DNA of 64,000 nt, from NCBI RefSeq assembly GCF_000282895.1, contig NZ_ALBQ01000018.1, forward strand, positions 1 to 64,000. The letters run 5' to 3'. This document shows positions 1 to 9,261 of the stretch, piece by piece (positions within the stretch are counted from its first letter, which is position 1; each line of letters starts with the position of its first letter). The DNA comes from Sphingomonas sp. ATCC 31555. GTDB taxonomy: Bacteria; Pseudomonadota; Alphaproteobacteria; Sphingomonadales; Sphingomonadaceae. The translations under genes and the position numbers were made by a program. The notes beneath the pieces were generated by a model that searched no databases, was not told where the DNA came from, and saw only the letters and a program-made list of their open reading frames with translations.

Positions 1-16
1 GACATGCCGCTTTCCC

Positions 17-1621
17 TCAGACGGCCTTGGTCGGACGCTTACCGGTAAAGGCTTTGTCGATCTTCAGAAAATCAACGGGCATGGTAAGCAAATGGGTTAG
101 CGAGGCATAGCCGGTGCCGAAATCGTCGAGCGCGACGGCCAGCCCTTGAGACCGGAACCAGCGGAGCGCATCCGCGACCACGGTGTCCCCGCGGCCGAGA
201 TACACGGTCTCGGTGATCTCAAGCGTCAGATGGCGGAGCGGCACACCGTATCGGCTGAACGTCGCCGGGATGATGTCGCGTAGCTTGCCGCCATGGAAAT
301 CGCTCGACGAGAAATTCATCCCCACATGCGGCGGGGCAACCCCAAGATCGCACCACTGGCGCAGATCGAGTGTAACGCGTTCCAGCATCCGTTCGGTGAT
401 CGCGCCCGCTACCTTGCCGTCGGTCGTCGCCTCGAAAAAGTCAGCGGCGGGAATAATCCTATCACCGTCGCGGATACGACATAGCGCCTCAAACCCCAGA
501 ACCTCGCCCGTGTTGAGATCGAATAGCGGCTGGTAATAAGGGATCAGCCGGTCTTCCGCGAGTGCACGTTCGACGAGATTGATGGCTTCCAGGCGCTGCG
601 CCATTCGAGTGGCAATGCCCGGCCAATAGCGCACGAAGCTGCCGCGCGCGGTTTCCTTGGCGTGATACAGCGCCAGATCGGCGTTAATCCGAACCTGTTC
701 CGCCGTATCGCCCTCGGCGATGACGGCACCGCCCGCTGTACCGCGGGGAACGACGTTACGTTCCTCTAATTCAGGCTGGCGGGCCAGGGCGGCGAGCAGA
801 CGGCGCGCGGTCCCAGCAAGGTCGGCCAATGCCGCCGGGCTCTGAAGGAGTACTGCGAACTCGTCGCCGCCCAGGCGATAGGTGCGATCCGGCGCAGCCG
901 CCTCCGACAGGCATTTGGCGGCGTGGGTAATCAGCGCATCTCCCGCGACATGGCCAAACGTGTCGTTCACGATCTTCAGATTGTCGAGGTCGACCAGGAT
1001 CAACCCCCAGCTCCCGGCGTCGCGATCCAGATCGCCGATCGATGCATTGAACGCCGAGCGATTGGGCAGGCCGGTCAAGCCATCCTGTACCGCGCGCCGA
1101 ACCTGCTTGGCGCGCCAAATATCCTGCTCGATCGCGATTGCGCAGAGATGCAGGCAGACCTGTACCATCCGGCGTTCCAGAGGCGTGGGGCCGCGCGGCA
1201 CGCGATAGTAGAAGGCGAGGACGCCAACCACTTCCCCGCGGCCGTTCTTGATCGGGCTCGACCAGCAGGCGCGCAGTCCGAGCGGAAGGACGAGATCGAG
1301 AAACTTGGCCCAGTTCGGATCGCGTTCGATGTCCGTGCTGACGTGAGGTTCGCCTAGGAACGCGGCGGCGCCGCATGAACCCACCTTCGGCCCGATCATC
1401 AAACCGTCGATCGCGTGCAGATAATGCTCGGGCAAACGTGGCGCAGCCACGGGATGCAGCCGCCCTGCGACATCGACGCGCAGGACGGAGCACAAAACCT
1501 CGGGCAGCTGCACTTCAACTTCGCGGCACAGCCGGTCCGTTACCGATACGAGATCGGCTCCTTTGGCCACCAGTTCCAAAATGTCGTTTTGAAGCGAGAT
1601 ATCCACTCTATCAGCACCCAC
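17..1621 (-). CDS. GAF-GGDEF-EAL signalling protein with truncated EAL domain
   Basis: A cytoplasmic cyclic-di-GMP protein of 534 residues. An N-terminal GAF-like sensor (about residues 15-170) is followed by a diguanylate cyclase domain with an intact GGDEF motif at 251-255. No RxxD inhibitory site sits five residues before it. An EAL domain starts near 355, with the EAL glutamate at E378, then N, LEITE, DDFGTG and KIDKAF. The protein stops about 14 residues after the KID lysine, so the last part of a normal EAL barrel, with the AEGVE glutamate, is missing. Phosphodiesterase activity is therefore doubtful; cyclase activity is plausible. The start is GTG at 1621, preceded by GGGAG. The open frame runs further upstream, but into the tRNA gene. 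Whether a frameshift or true truncation explains the end cannot be seen, because the window begins 16 bases later. Confidence 0.85.
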   Translation of the reverse strand: MGADRVDISLQNDILELVAKGADLVSVTDRLCREVEVQLPEVLCSVLRVDVAGRLHPVAAPRLPEHYLHAIDGLMIGPKVGSCGAAAFLGEPHVSTDIERDPNWAKFLDLVLPLGLRACWSSPIKNGRGEVVGVLAFYYRVPRGPTPLERRMVQVCLHLCAIAIEQDIWRAKQVRRAVQDGLTGLPNRSAFNASIGDLDRDAGSWGLILVDLDNLKIVNDTFGHVAGDALITHAAKCLSEAAAPDRTYRLGGDEFAVLLQSPAALADLAGTARRLLAALARQPELEERNVVPRGTAGGAVIAEGDTAEQVRINADLALYHAKETARGSFVRYWPGIATRMAQRLEAINLVERALAEDRLIPYYQPLFDLNTGEVLGFEALCRIRDGDRIIPAADFFEATTDGKVAGAITERMLERVTLDLRQWCDLGVAPPHVGMNFSSSDFHGGKLRDIIPATFSRYGVPLRHLTLEITETVYLGRGDTVVADALRWFRSQGLAVALDDFGTGYASLTHLLTMPVDFLKIDKAFTGKRPTKAV

Positions 1622-1749
1622 AGGACTCCCGCCCGCTACCCTGCAGGGTCCAGGTTTCGCGGTCGATAACGGCGGGCGTCGCGAAACTACGTAAGCGGTG
1701 AACGCTGTACCATTTCGGGCGACGAAAGTTGGAACCGCATGCGGAGCTG

Positions 1750-1839
1750 TGGCGGAAGAGGTGGGATTCGAACCCACGGACGGGTTGCCCCGTCGCTGGT
1801 TTTCAAGACCAGTTCCTTAAACCACTCGGACACTCTTCC
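1750..1839 (-). tRNA. tRNA-Ser (anticodon UGA)
   Basis: The minus strand gives a 90-nt tRNA. The acceptor GGAAGAG pairs with CTCTTCC, the anticodon arm is CTGGT-CTTGAAA-ACCAG with anticodon TGA, a long variable arm (ACGGG/CCCGT type) marks a class II serine tRNA, and the T-loop reads GGTTCGAATCC. The 3' CCA is encoded at 1752-1750. It lies just upstream of the GGDEF/EAL gene on the same strand. Confidence 0.95.
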
Positions 1840-2021
1840 GTACCGCGCGTCGCAGCAAGGGCGGGCGGCGTGCGATGCGGCCTAGTCGCACTTTGCGTCC
1901 GGATCAATCATCTTGCGCAGTTGGGGTGATGGCCATCGGTTGATGCCCTGGGAAAGCTTTTTCGTCGCTTTGCGGCTGGGGCGGGGTTTCTGTGCCAGCG
2001 CTGCTGTGCAACAGCGGGGGC

Positions 2022-3059
2022 ATGCCGTTTTCACGTTCGTGTCGCAGCGCCCTGGCAGTCCTTGCGCTTTTCGCCGTTTCGCTGGTCCGCCCGGCGGTCG
2101 CCCAGGACGATGCCGGCTTTCAGGCCTATCTGCCGACGCTTTCCGCACAGGCCGCCGCCGCTGGCGTCAGCCAGCGCACTATTGAGGCGGTGTTCCCCAC
2201 CTTGACCTACAATGCGCGCGTCGTCGAACTCGACCGGCAGCAACCCGAGAGCCGCCCGAACGCGCCTATCCCCGCCTTCGCACCCTATAGCGCGCGGCAC
2301 GTGGACGCCGATCGCATTAATCGCGGCCGCACCGCGTATCAGCGCGCACGCGCCCGACTGGCCGCCATCGAGCGCGAGACGGGGGTGCCCGAATCGATCA
2401 TGGTCGCGATCTGGGGACACGAGACCAGCTATGGCCGGGTGATGGGCGGGTTCGACCTGCCGAGGGCGCTGGCGAGCCTCGCCTATGAAGGGCGGCGACG
2501 GGCACTGTTCACCGAAGAATTCGTAGCGACGCTGAAGATGATGGATCGCGGCATCCCGCGCGCCAAACTAGTTGGAAGCTGGGCCGGCGCGTTCGGCGGA
2601 CCGCAATTCCTTCCCAGCGTCTATCTCCGTCTGGCCCGCGACGGCGATGGCGACGGGGTCGCGGATATCTGGAGCAGCGATGCCGACACGTTGGCTTCGA
2701 TCGGCAATTACTTCGTCAATGCGGGGTGGCGCCCTGGCGTTCCCTGGGGCTTTGCCGTGTCGGTACCGGCGGGGATCAACCGCAGCAGCCTTGCCAACCG
2801 GACCACCAGCCCCCGCTGCCCGCGCGTGCACGATCGGCAGAGTGAGTGGAAGACGATGGCCGAGTGGCGCGCCCTGGGCGTGGTGCCGCAATCGCGGACC
2901 TGGCCCGCCGACGACGTGCTCGCCACCCTGTTGGAGCCGGACGGGCAGGGCGCCACCGCCTATCTGCTCACCGGCAACTACCGGGTTATTTTGGATTACA
3001 ATTGTTCGAACTTCTACGCCTTGTCGGTGGGCTTGCTTGCCGATGCCGTGGAGCGTTGA
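2022..3059 (+). CDS. lytic murein transglycosylase, MltB family
   Basis: Periplasmic lytic transglycosylase of 345 residues that cleaves the MurNAc-GlcNAc bond of peptidoglycan to anhydro products. A signal peptide (about residues 1-28, ending in VAQ) is followed by an SLT_2-type domain. The likely catalytic glutamate is E134, in the sequence IWGHETSYG. The family's FGGPQFLPS segment is present, as is the C-terminal part ending in NYRVILDYNCSNFYA. The reading frame opens with a GTG ten codons earlier. The ATG at 2022 is preferred because it puts the signal peptide at the N-terminus and follows a G-rich stretch. It precedes the DD-carboxypeptidase by 222 bases and may act with it in wall turnover. 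Confidence 0.9.
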   Translation: MPFSRSCRSALAVLALFAVSLVRPAVAQDDAGFQAYLPTLSAQAAAAGVSQRTIEAVFPTLTYNARVVELDRQQPESRPNAPIPAFAPYSARHVDADRINRGRTAYQRARARLAAIERETGVPESIMVAIWGHETSYGRVMGGFDLPRALASLAYEGRRRALFTEEFVATLKMMDRGIPRAKLVGSWAGAFGGPQFLPSVYLRLARDGDGDGVADIWSSDADTLASIGNYFVNAGWRPGVPWGFAVSVPAGINRSSLANRTTSPRCPRVHDRQSEWKTMAEWRALGVVPQSRTWPADDVLATLLEPDGQGATAYLLTGNYRVILDYNCSNFYALSVGLLADAVER

Positions 3060-3281
3060 GCGGAGGAAGCCATTTTCTCGCCGCTGCGGCGCGGAGATGC
3101 TTGCCCAGACGCCATCGGGGTTCGTAAAGGCAGCAAACGGCGTTTCCACGCCCCGACTGCCGCAATCTCCCTTCAGGGACCGCGGAAGTGGGGCAAAAAG
3201 GCGCCGCTCGGGCGGAAATGGGAGATGCGCGCCTGTTCCACGCTCGATATGGGGTAACTTTTCGCGTTCTGGATCGACATC

Positions 3282-4448
3282 ATGAAGAAGCTCGCCGCCA
3301 TCTCGTTCCTGGCGCTCGCCATCGCCGCTCCCCTGCAAGCCGCCGGGCCCGATTTCCCGACGCCGGCACCGATCGCCTATATGGAGGACATGTCTTCCGG
3401 CGCGATCCTGTTTGCGAAGGACGCTGACCGCCGGATCCCACCGGCCTCCATGGCGAAGATGATGACGGTCTATGTTGCGTTCGACCTGATTAAGAAGGGC
3501 GAGCTGAAGCTCGACCAGCAAATCGAAGTGCGACCGGAAACCTGGAAGAAATGGCATTCGCAGGGCTCGACGATGTTCCTCGCGGTCGGCGAACGACCCA
3601 CCGTCGCCGATCTGCTGAAGGGTATCGTCACGCTCTCGGGCAACGATGCGTGCGTCGTGCTGGCCGAAGGCGTGGCGGGAACCGAGGAGGGTTTCGTCAA
3701 CCTGATGAACGATCGGGCGAAGAAGATCGGCCTCACCAACAGCAATTTCGGCAATTCCAACGGGTGGCCGGATGAGGGCCGCACCTATGTAACGGCGCGG
3801 GATCTTGCGCATCTCGCCGCCGCGACGATCCGCGACTTCCCCGAAATGTACAAGCAGTTCTATTCGCTGCCGACGTTCAGCTGGGGTAAGACGCTGGGCG
3901 CCGGCGCCGACATCACCCAGGCCAATCGCGATCCGCTGCTCGGCAAGGTGGCGGGCGCCGACGGCCTTAAGACCGGCCACACCGAAGAGGCGGGCTATGG
4001 CTTCACCGGATCGGCCGAGCAGAATGGCCGCCGCCTGGTGATGGTGATCGCCGGGCTGGATACCTATAACGGCCGCGCAGCGGAATCGGTGCGCTTCATG
4101 AACTGGGGCTTCGCCGCCTGGAAGACCAAGCCGGTCGTCACCAAGGGCCGTGCCGTGGGCGACGTGCTCGTCCAGGGCGGGGATGCGAGCCATGTGGCGG
4201 TGATCGCGCCCAACGATCTTAACATCACCCTGCCGGCCGGCCTGACGCCGAAGCTGACGGGCAAGATCGTCTATCAGGGCCCGGTGAAAGCCGGGTTCAA
4301 GAAGGGCGATCATATTGCCGACCTGATCGTGGAAGGCGAAGGCATGCCGCAGCAGGTGCTGCCGCTGGTGGCCGCGGAGGATGTTGGCCAGGCCGGCTTC
4401 TTCCGCCGCGCCTGGACGGGCTTCCTGTCGCTGTTCGGGATGGCCTGA
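3282..4448 (+). CDS. dacA: D-alanyl-D-alanine carboxypeptidase (PBP5/6 family)
   Basis: Low-molecular-weight penicillin-binding protein of 388 residues that trims the terminal D-Ala from peptidoglycan stem peptides. A signal peptide covers residues 1-21. The active-site motifs are all present: SMAK at S56-K59, SGN at 119-121 and KTG at 230-232. A C-terminal beta domain (about 275-365) and a hydrophobic/amphipathic tail (FLSLFGMA) typical of membrane-anchored PBP5 follow. It heads a compact plus-strand run; holB begins five bases after its stop. In related genomes a thymidylate kinase gene often lies at this junction, and none is present here. Confidence 0.93.
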   Translation: MKKLAAISFLALAIAAPLQAAGPDFPTPAPIAYMEDMSSGAILFAKDADRRIPPASMAKMMTVYVAFDLIKKGELKLDQQIEVRPETWKKWHSQGSTMFLAVGERPTVADLLKGIVTLSGNDACVVLAEGVAGTEEGFVNLMNDRAKKIGLTNSNFGNSNGWPDEGRTYVTARDLAHLAAATIRDFPEMYKQFYSLPTFSWGKTLGAGADITQANRDPLLGKVAGADGLKTGHTEEAGYGFTGSAEQNGRRLVMVIAGLDTYNGRAAESVRFMNWGFAAWKTKPVVTKGRAVGDVLVQGGDASHVAVIAPNDLNITLPAGLTPKLTGKIVYQGPVKAGFKKGDHIADLIVEGEGMPQQVLPLVAAEDVGQAGFFRRAWTGFLSLFGMA

Positions 4449-4453
4449 CCCCG

Positions 4454-5440
4454 TTGGCGCCTACGCTGATCGGCAATCACGCTGCGCACGATGCGCTCGC
4501 TGCCGCCATGGCGAGCGGCGCGCTGCATCATGCCTGGCTGATTGCCGGCCCCGAAGGCGTAGGGAAGGGAGGATTCGCGCGGATCGCCGCGGCGCGTATG
4601 CTGGCTGAAGCGGCCGAGCCGGATCTGCTCGGCCCCGGCTGGGCCGTGCCGGATTCGACCCGCACGGCCAGCCTAATCGCGGCCGGCAGCCATCCGGACC
4701 TGAAGGTCCTGGCCAGGCTGCCCAAGGATGCGGACAAGCCCGATGAAGCGCTTGCCCGATCGATCACCATCGCACAGGTGCGCAGCCTGCAACCGCTGTT
4801 CGCGACCAAGCCGTCGCTGGGTTCGCGCCGGGTAGTGGTCATCGACGCGATCGACGATCTAGAGCGCGCCGGTGCCAACGCGCTGCTCAAGAACCTCGAG
4901 GAGCCACCGGCGGGAACGATCTTCCTGCTCGTCAGCCATGCGCCGGGACGACTGCTGCCAACGATCCGCTCGCGCTGCCGGCTGCTGCGGTTCGAGCCGC
5001 TGAGCGACGCCGAGACGGCGACGGTGCTCCGCCGCGAGGCGCCGGACGCAAGCGAGATCGAGATCGCGGCGCTGGTGGAGGCGGCAGGCGGCTCGCCGGG
5101 GCGTGCCCTGCGGTTTGCCGGTCTGGATCTTTCGGCGCTGGAAGCGGATATGGCGCAGCTTGCCGATCGCGGCGACCCCGACAATGCCGTGCGGACAAGA
5201 CTGGCGCGGCAACTCGGCGCCAAGGCCGCCCAGCCGCGCTACGAAGCCTTTCTTGAGCGCGCGCCGAGCTTCATCGCCGGGCGCGCCCGCCGGATGGAGG
5301 GGGAGGCGCTGCGCACCGCGATCGACGCCCATGCAGCAGCGCTGGACTTGGCGGGGGCGGCGCTGGGCCTGTCGCTCGACGCAACTGCCACGGTGTTCGA
5401 AATGAGCGGCATCCTGGCTAGGCTCGCACAAGGTCGATAA
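4454..5440 (+). CDS. holB: DNA polymerase III subunit delta'
   Basis: Clamp-loader subunit of 328 residues that helps place the beta clamp on DNA. An AAA+ fold is visible: a P-loop-like GPEGVGKGG near residue 32, VVVIDAIDDL as Walker B, ANALLKNLEEPP and the SRC motif (IRSRCRLLRF). The conventional P-loop S/T after GK is replaced by G, consistent with the non-ATPase role of delta'. The start is TTG at 4454, five bases after the dacA stop; no ATG fits in this frame. metG follows 54 bases downstream. Confidence 0.9.
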   Translation: MAPTLIGNHAAHDALAAAMASGALHHAWLIAGPEGVGKGGFARIAAARMLAEAAEPDLLGPGWAVPDSTRTASLIAAGSHPDLKVLARLPKDADKPDEALARSITIAQVRSLQPLFATKPSLGSRRVVVIDAIDDLERAGANALLKNLEEPPAGTIFLLVSHAPGRLLPTIRSRCRLLRFEPLSDAETATVLRREAPDASEIEIAALVEAAGGSPGRALRFAGLDLSALEADMAQLADRGDPDNAVRTRLARQLGAKAAQPRYEAFLERAPSFIAGRARRMEGEALRTAIDAHAAALDLAGAALGLSLDATATVFEMSGILARLAQGR

Positions 5441-5494
5441 CGGCGCTGAGCGTACAGGTTGCCCGTTGCTGCGCCGCATCCTAAAGCGGCGGGC

Positions 5495-7000
5495 ATGGCT
5501 GACCCCTTCTACATCACCACCGCGATCCACTATCCCAACGGCAAGCCGCATATCGGCCACGCCTATGAGATGATCGCTGCCGACGCGATCGCGCGTTTCC
5601 AGCGCCAGCAGGGTCGCGACGTTTTCTTCCAGACCGGCACCGACGAGCATGGCCTCAAGATGGTGCAGACCGCCCGCGCCCGCGACATGACGGCGCGCGA
5701 GCTCGCCGATGAAATGTCGAACTACTTCCGTGTTATGGCGGATAAACTCGATATTTCGTGCGATCGTTTCATCCGAACCTCCGAGGCCGATCACTATCGC
5801 GCCAGCCAGACGATCTGGGAGAAGATGGCGGCCAAGGGCGACCTGTATCTCGATCGCTACGAAGGCTGGTATTCGGTCCGCGACGAGGCCTTCTACGAAG
5901 AGAAGGAACTGGTCGAAGGGGAAGGGGGCCAGAAGCTCTCGCCCCAGGGCACGCCGGTGGAGTGGACCAAGGAGGAGACCTGGTTCTTCCGTCTTTCGAA
6001 GTACCAGCAGCCGCTGCTCGACTTCTATGCCGCCAACCCCGACTTCATCCGCCCGGAATCGCGCCGCAACGAGGTGCTGCGCTTCGTCGAGGGCGGGCTG
6101 GTCGATCTCTCGGTCAGCCGCACCAGCTTCGACTGGGGCGTGCCGGTGCCGGGTTCGCCGGGCCATGTGATGTATGTCTGGGTCGACGCGCTGACCAACT
6201 ATCTGACCGGCGCCGGCTACCCCGACGATGCCGAGCGGCTGGCACGCTATTGGCCGGCGGACCTGCACCTGATCGGCAAGGACATCGTCCGCTTCCACAC
6301 CGTCTACTGGCCGGCCTTCCTGATGTCCGCCGACATCGCGCTGCCTCGCCAAGTGTTCGGCCACGGCTTCCTGCTCAACCGCGGCGAGAAGATGTCGAAG
6401 TCGGTCGGCAATGTCGTCGATCCGATGGAACTGGCGGAGACCTATGGCGTCGATGCGCTGCGCTATTTCCTCCTGCGCGACGTCAGCTTCGGCCAGGACG
6501 GCACGTTCAGCGACGAGGCGATCGTCACCCGCGCCAATGCCGATCTCTCGAACAGCTTCGGTAATCTGGCGCAGCGCACGCTCAGCTTCATCGCGAAGAA
6601 CTGCGACGGCGCGGTACAGGCCGGCCGCGCCGAGGACGCCGATGCGGTGCTGCTGACTGAGGTCGACACGGCCTGCGCGGCCTTCACGCGCGCGTTCCAG
6701 GATCTGGCGCTCAGCCAGGGCGTCGAGGCCTGGATGACGGGCGTGTTCGCCTGCAACCAGTATATCGACGCGCAGGCACCGTGGACGCTCCGCAAGACCG
6801 ATCCCGAGCGGATGCACGCGGTGCTCGGCACGCTGCTCAAGGCAATCCGTCGCCTCGGTGAAACGATCGAACCGGTGGTGCCGACCTCGGCGGCCAAGCT
6901 GCTCGCTCAGCTTGGACCAGAGGGCGATGCGGACTTCAAGATCGCGGCGCCAAGCCCCATCTTTCCGAGGCTTGAACTCCAGGCTTCCGAGGACGCATGA
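5495..7000 (+). CDS. metG: methionine--tRNA ligase
   Basis: Class I aminoacyl-tRNA synthetase of 501 residues that charges tRNA-Met. The HIGH motif is at residues 19-22 and KMSKS near 299. The connective insertion contains a YEGWYSVRDEAFYEE segment in place of the zinc-binding cysteine knuckles, so this belongs to the zinc-less type known from alphaproteobacteria and mitochondria. No C-terminal tRNA-binding (Trbp111-like) domain is present, which fits its length. The ATG at 5495 (AEGIN MADPFY-type start) is preferred over a TTG 36 bases upstream. Its stop overlaps the tatD start as ATGA. Confidence 0.95.
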   Translation: MADPFYITTAIHYPNGKPHIGHAYEMIAADAIARFQRQQGRDVFFQTGTDEHGLKMVQTARARDMTARELADEMSNYFRVMADKLDISCDRFIRTSEADHYRASQTIWEKMAAKGDLYLDRYEGWYSVRDEAFYEEKELVEGEGGQKLSPQGTPVEWTKEETWFFRLSKYQQPLLDFYAANPDFIRPESRRNEVLRFVEGGLVDLSVSRTSFDWGVPVPGSPGHVMYVWVDALTNYLTGAGYPDDAERLARYWPADLHLIGKDIVRFHTVYWPAFLMSADIALPRQVFGHGFLLNRGEKMSKSVGNVVDPMELAETYGVDALRYFLLRDVSFGQDGTFSDEAIVTRANADLSNSFGNLAQRTLSFIAKNCDGAVQAGRAEDADAVLLTEVDTACAAFTRAFQDLALSQGVEAWMTGVFACNQYIDAQAPWTLRKTDPERMHAVLGTLLKAIRRLGETIEPVVPTSAAKLLAQLGPEGDADFKIAAPSPIFPRLELQASEDA

Positions 7001-7776
7001 AGCTCGCCGACAGCCATTGCCACCTGATCTACAAGGGTCTCGGCGAGCAGCAGCCCGAGGTGCTGGCGCGCGCCCGCGACGCCGGCGTGGTGGCGATGCT
7101 CAACATCTCGACGCGCGAAAATGAATGGGACCAGGTGATCGCCGTCGCCGAGCGCGAGGCCGATGTCTGGGCGAGCGTCGGCATCCACCCGCACGAGGCG
7201 GACACGCACCCCCATGTCGACACCGCCAAGCTGGTCGAGCGCGCGCAACACCCGCGCGTCGTCGGCATCGGCGAGAGCGGCCTCGATTATTACTATGATC
7301 ACAGCGACCGCGATCGCCAGCGGGCGAGCTTCCGCGCGCATCTCGCGGCATCGCGAGAGACCCAGCTGCCGATCATCGTCCATACCCGCGATGCCGAGGC
7401 GGACACCGCCGAGATCCTGCGCGAGGAAATGGGGAAGGGGGCCTTTCCCGGCGTGATCCATTGTTTCACCGCCAGCCGTGCCTTTGGCGAGATCGCGTTG
7501 GAACTCGGCTTCTACATATCGATTTCGGGTATCGTGACGTTCAAGAACGCCAAGGACCTGCAGGAAACCGCTGCCGCGCTGCCGCTCGACCGGCTGCTGA
7601 TCGAAACCGACGCGCCGTTCCTGGCGCCGGTGCCGCATCGGGGCAAGACCGGCGAACCCGCCTTTGTGGCCGACACCTGTCGTTTCCTGGCGAAGCTGCG
7701 CGGGGAAGATCCAGAGGCGCTGGCAGAGGCCACACGGTTGAATTTCCACACGTTGTTCACGAAAACAAACGGGTGA
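6997..7776 (+). CDS. TatD family deoxyribonuclease/hydrolase
   Basis: Metal-dependent hydrolase of 259 residues with a TIM-barrel fold. The N-terminal DSHCHL carries the HxH pair (H7, H9), followed by GESGLDYYY (metal-bridging Glu), IIVHTRDA and VIHCFTAS (histidine ligands) and LLIETDAPFLAP (aspartate). The family acts on DNA 3' ends or as D-aminoacyl hydrolases, so the exact substrate cannot be stated. Its ATG overlaps the metG stop as ATGA, so it is probably translationally coupled. The metG-tatD-MBL order is common in alphaproteobacteria. Confidence 0.93.
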   Translation: MKLADSHCHLIYKGLGEQQPEVLARARDAGVVAMLNISTRENEWDQVIAVAEREADVWASVGIHPHEADTHPHVDTAKLVERAQHPRVVGIGESGLDYYYDHSDRDRQRASFRAHLAASRETQLPIIVHTRDAEADTAEILREEMGKGAFPGVIHCFTASRAFGEIALELGFYISISGIVTFKNAKDLQETAAALPLDRLLIETDAPFLAPVPHRGKTGEPAFVADTCRFLAKLRGEDPEALAEATRLNFHTLFTKTNG

Positions 7777-7795
7777 TCCGGCTGGTGGCGCGTTC

Positions 7796-8569
7796 TTGCT
7801 GAGCCTTCGCATTCTCGGTTCGGGTACCTCTTCGGGCGTACCCCGCATCGGCCCCGATTGGGGCATGTGCGATCCGGCCGATCCACGCAATCGGCGTACT
7901 CGCGCCTCTGTTCTGGTGCGAAGCGCCACGACGACGATTCTGGTCGATACCAGTCCCGATTTGCGCGAACAGCTGCTGGCGGCGGACGTTTCGAACCTTG
8001 ATGCGGTACTCTGGACGCATGATCATGCCGATCATTGCCATGGCATCGATGATCTGCGGCAGATCATGCACGCGCGCGATGGCCAGCCGGTGCCAGGCTG
8101 GGCGCGGGCGTTCACGCTCGATCAGCTTGCCAAGCGGTTCCCCTATATCTTCGAAGGTCGAGGGAAATTTTATCCTCCCGTGGTTGCTGCGGCGCTGCTG
8201 ACGGACAGGTTGGACATTGGCGATATCACCGTACGAGTCGTCGAACAGCCGCACGGCGGGATCACCTCGGCTGGATTGCGCTTCGAACACGGCGGCAAGT
8301 CCATTGGTTATGCCACTGATTTTCATGCGTTTACAGACGAGATGCGGGCGCACTATGGCGGGCTGGATCTGTGGGTTGTAGATGCATTGCGGCGAGCGCC
8401 GCACCCGACCCACCCTCATCTGGGGGCAGTGCTCGAATGGATCGCGGAATTGGCACCGAAGCGCGCTGCGCTTGTTCATATGGATCACTCGATGGACTAT
8501 GCCACGCTGCTAGCCGAACTGCCTGCCGGTGTAGAACCGGGCTATGACGGGTTGGAGTTGATCGTGTGA
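7796..8569 (+). CDS. MBL-fold metallohydrolase (PhnP/lipoyl-hydrolase-like)
   Basis: A metallo-beta-lactamase-fold protein of 257 residues. It opens with LRILGSGTSSGVPRIG, the signature of the PhnP-like phosphodiesterase group, and carries the metal motif THDHADHCHG, a later aspartate (YATDFHAF) and a C-terminal VHMDHSMD histidine. Substrate is not evident; family members cleave cyclic phosphodiesters. The likely start is TTG at 7796; no ATG is available near the conserved N-terminus. It lies 19 bases after tatD, and its stop overlaps the next gene as GTGTGA. Confidence 0.85.
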   Translation: MLSLRILGSGTSSGVPRIGPDWGMCDPADPRNRRTRASVLVRSATTTILVDTSPDLREQLLAADVSNLDAVLWTHDHADHCHGIDDLRQIMHARDGQPVPGWARAFTLDQLAKRFPYIFEGRGKFYPPVVAAALLTDRLDIGDITVRVVEQPHGGITSAGLRFEHGGKSIGYATDFHAFTDEMRAHYGGLDLWVVDALRRAPHPTHPHLGAVLEWIAELAPKRAALVHMDHSMDYATLLAELPAGVEPGYDGLELIV

Positions 8570-9189
8570 GCAGTTCCGATGGCGTCCATTTTGTTTGGTT
8601 GATCGGCGCGCTGGTACTGGTGGTCAGCGCCTTATCGGTTCGCCGGGTCGGCTTTGGGCTGTTGCTGCGCACGTTGCTGGGCTGGGCGGCGATTATCCTC
8701 CTGGTGCTGATCGCCGTCGGTTATCGCTACGAATTGGCCGGCGCATGGTCTTCGTTGACAAACCGGCTGGGGCTTGAGGAGCAGCGGGTCGAAGGTGGTA
8801 CGGTACGGATCCGGATGAGCCCCGACGGCCATTTCTGGGCCCGCGTGGAGCTGAACGGCGTCGAGCGCCGCATGCTGATCGACAGCGGCGCGACCGTGAC
8901 CGCCATCTCGCAGCGAACCGCGGCGGCGGCTAGAATTGAGGCCGCCGACGGACTTCCTGCGATCATCACCACGGCCAACGGCAATGTCGCCGCGCAACGC
9001 GCCCGGGTCGGCGAGCTTGTGCTCGGGCCGCTCAAGATGCGCGACCTAGGCGTGGTGATTTCGGCGAGCTTCGGAAACATGGATGTGCTCGGCATGAACT
9101 TCCTGTCACGGCTGCATAGCTGGCGCGTGGAGGGAAATGTCCTGGTGCTGGAGCCGGTGGACCCGGCGGGTACGAGCACGCGAGCGTAG
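8566..9189 (+). CDS. membrane-anchored retropepsin-like aspartic protease
   Basis: A 207-residue protein of the clan AA (TIGR02281-like) aspartic protease group. Two hydrophobic segments near the N-terminus (about residues 8-22 and 29-50) anchor it in the inner membrane. A periplasmic domain (about 75-200) carries the catalytic motif LIDSGATVTAIS and the flap/second-strand pattern DVLGMNFLSRL typical of the single-lobe, dimer-forming family. The GTG start at 8566 overlaps the stop of the MBL gene. It is the last gene of the dacA-holB-metG-tatD run. Targets are unknown. Confidence 0.88.
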   Translation: MSSSDGVHFVWLIGALVLVVSALSVRRVGFGLLLRTLLGWAAIILLVLIAVGYRYELAGAWSSLTNRLGLEEQRVEGGTVRIRMSPDGHFWARVELNGVERRMLIDSGATVTAISQRTAAAARIEAADGLPAIITTANGNVAAQRARVGELVLGPLKMRDLGVVISASFGNMDVLGMNFLSRLHSWRVEGNVLVLEPVDPAGTSTRA

Positions 9190-9246
9190 CGACGACGTGC
9201 GGCGTAGCTGGGATATGTTCCAGGAACGCTTTGTACGGTTATATAT

Positions 9247-9261
9247 TTTACATAATGTAAA
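9247..9261. repeat. AT-rich perfect palindrome
   Basis: TTTACAT-A-ATGTAAA is a perfect inverted repeat with 7-base arms. It sits in an unusually AT-rich stretch (about 9230-9275) in otherwise GC-rich DNA, between the protease gene and the transposase remnant. It could be an operator or part of a transferred segment. Confidence 0.5.

Noticed and set aside
1622..1777. Longer start for the GGDEF-EAL gene
   Set aside because: It would run into the tRNA-Ser gene and lacks a ribosome site; GTG at 1621 has GGGAG.
2568..4313. 581-codon minus-strand frame opposite the transglycosylase and dacA
   Set aside because: Shadow of two clear plus-strand genes; no family likeness and no start signal.
4859..6817. 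652-codon minus-strand frame opposite holB and metG
   Set aside because: Shadow of metG; typical antisense openness of GC-rich DNA.
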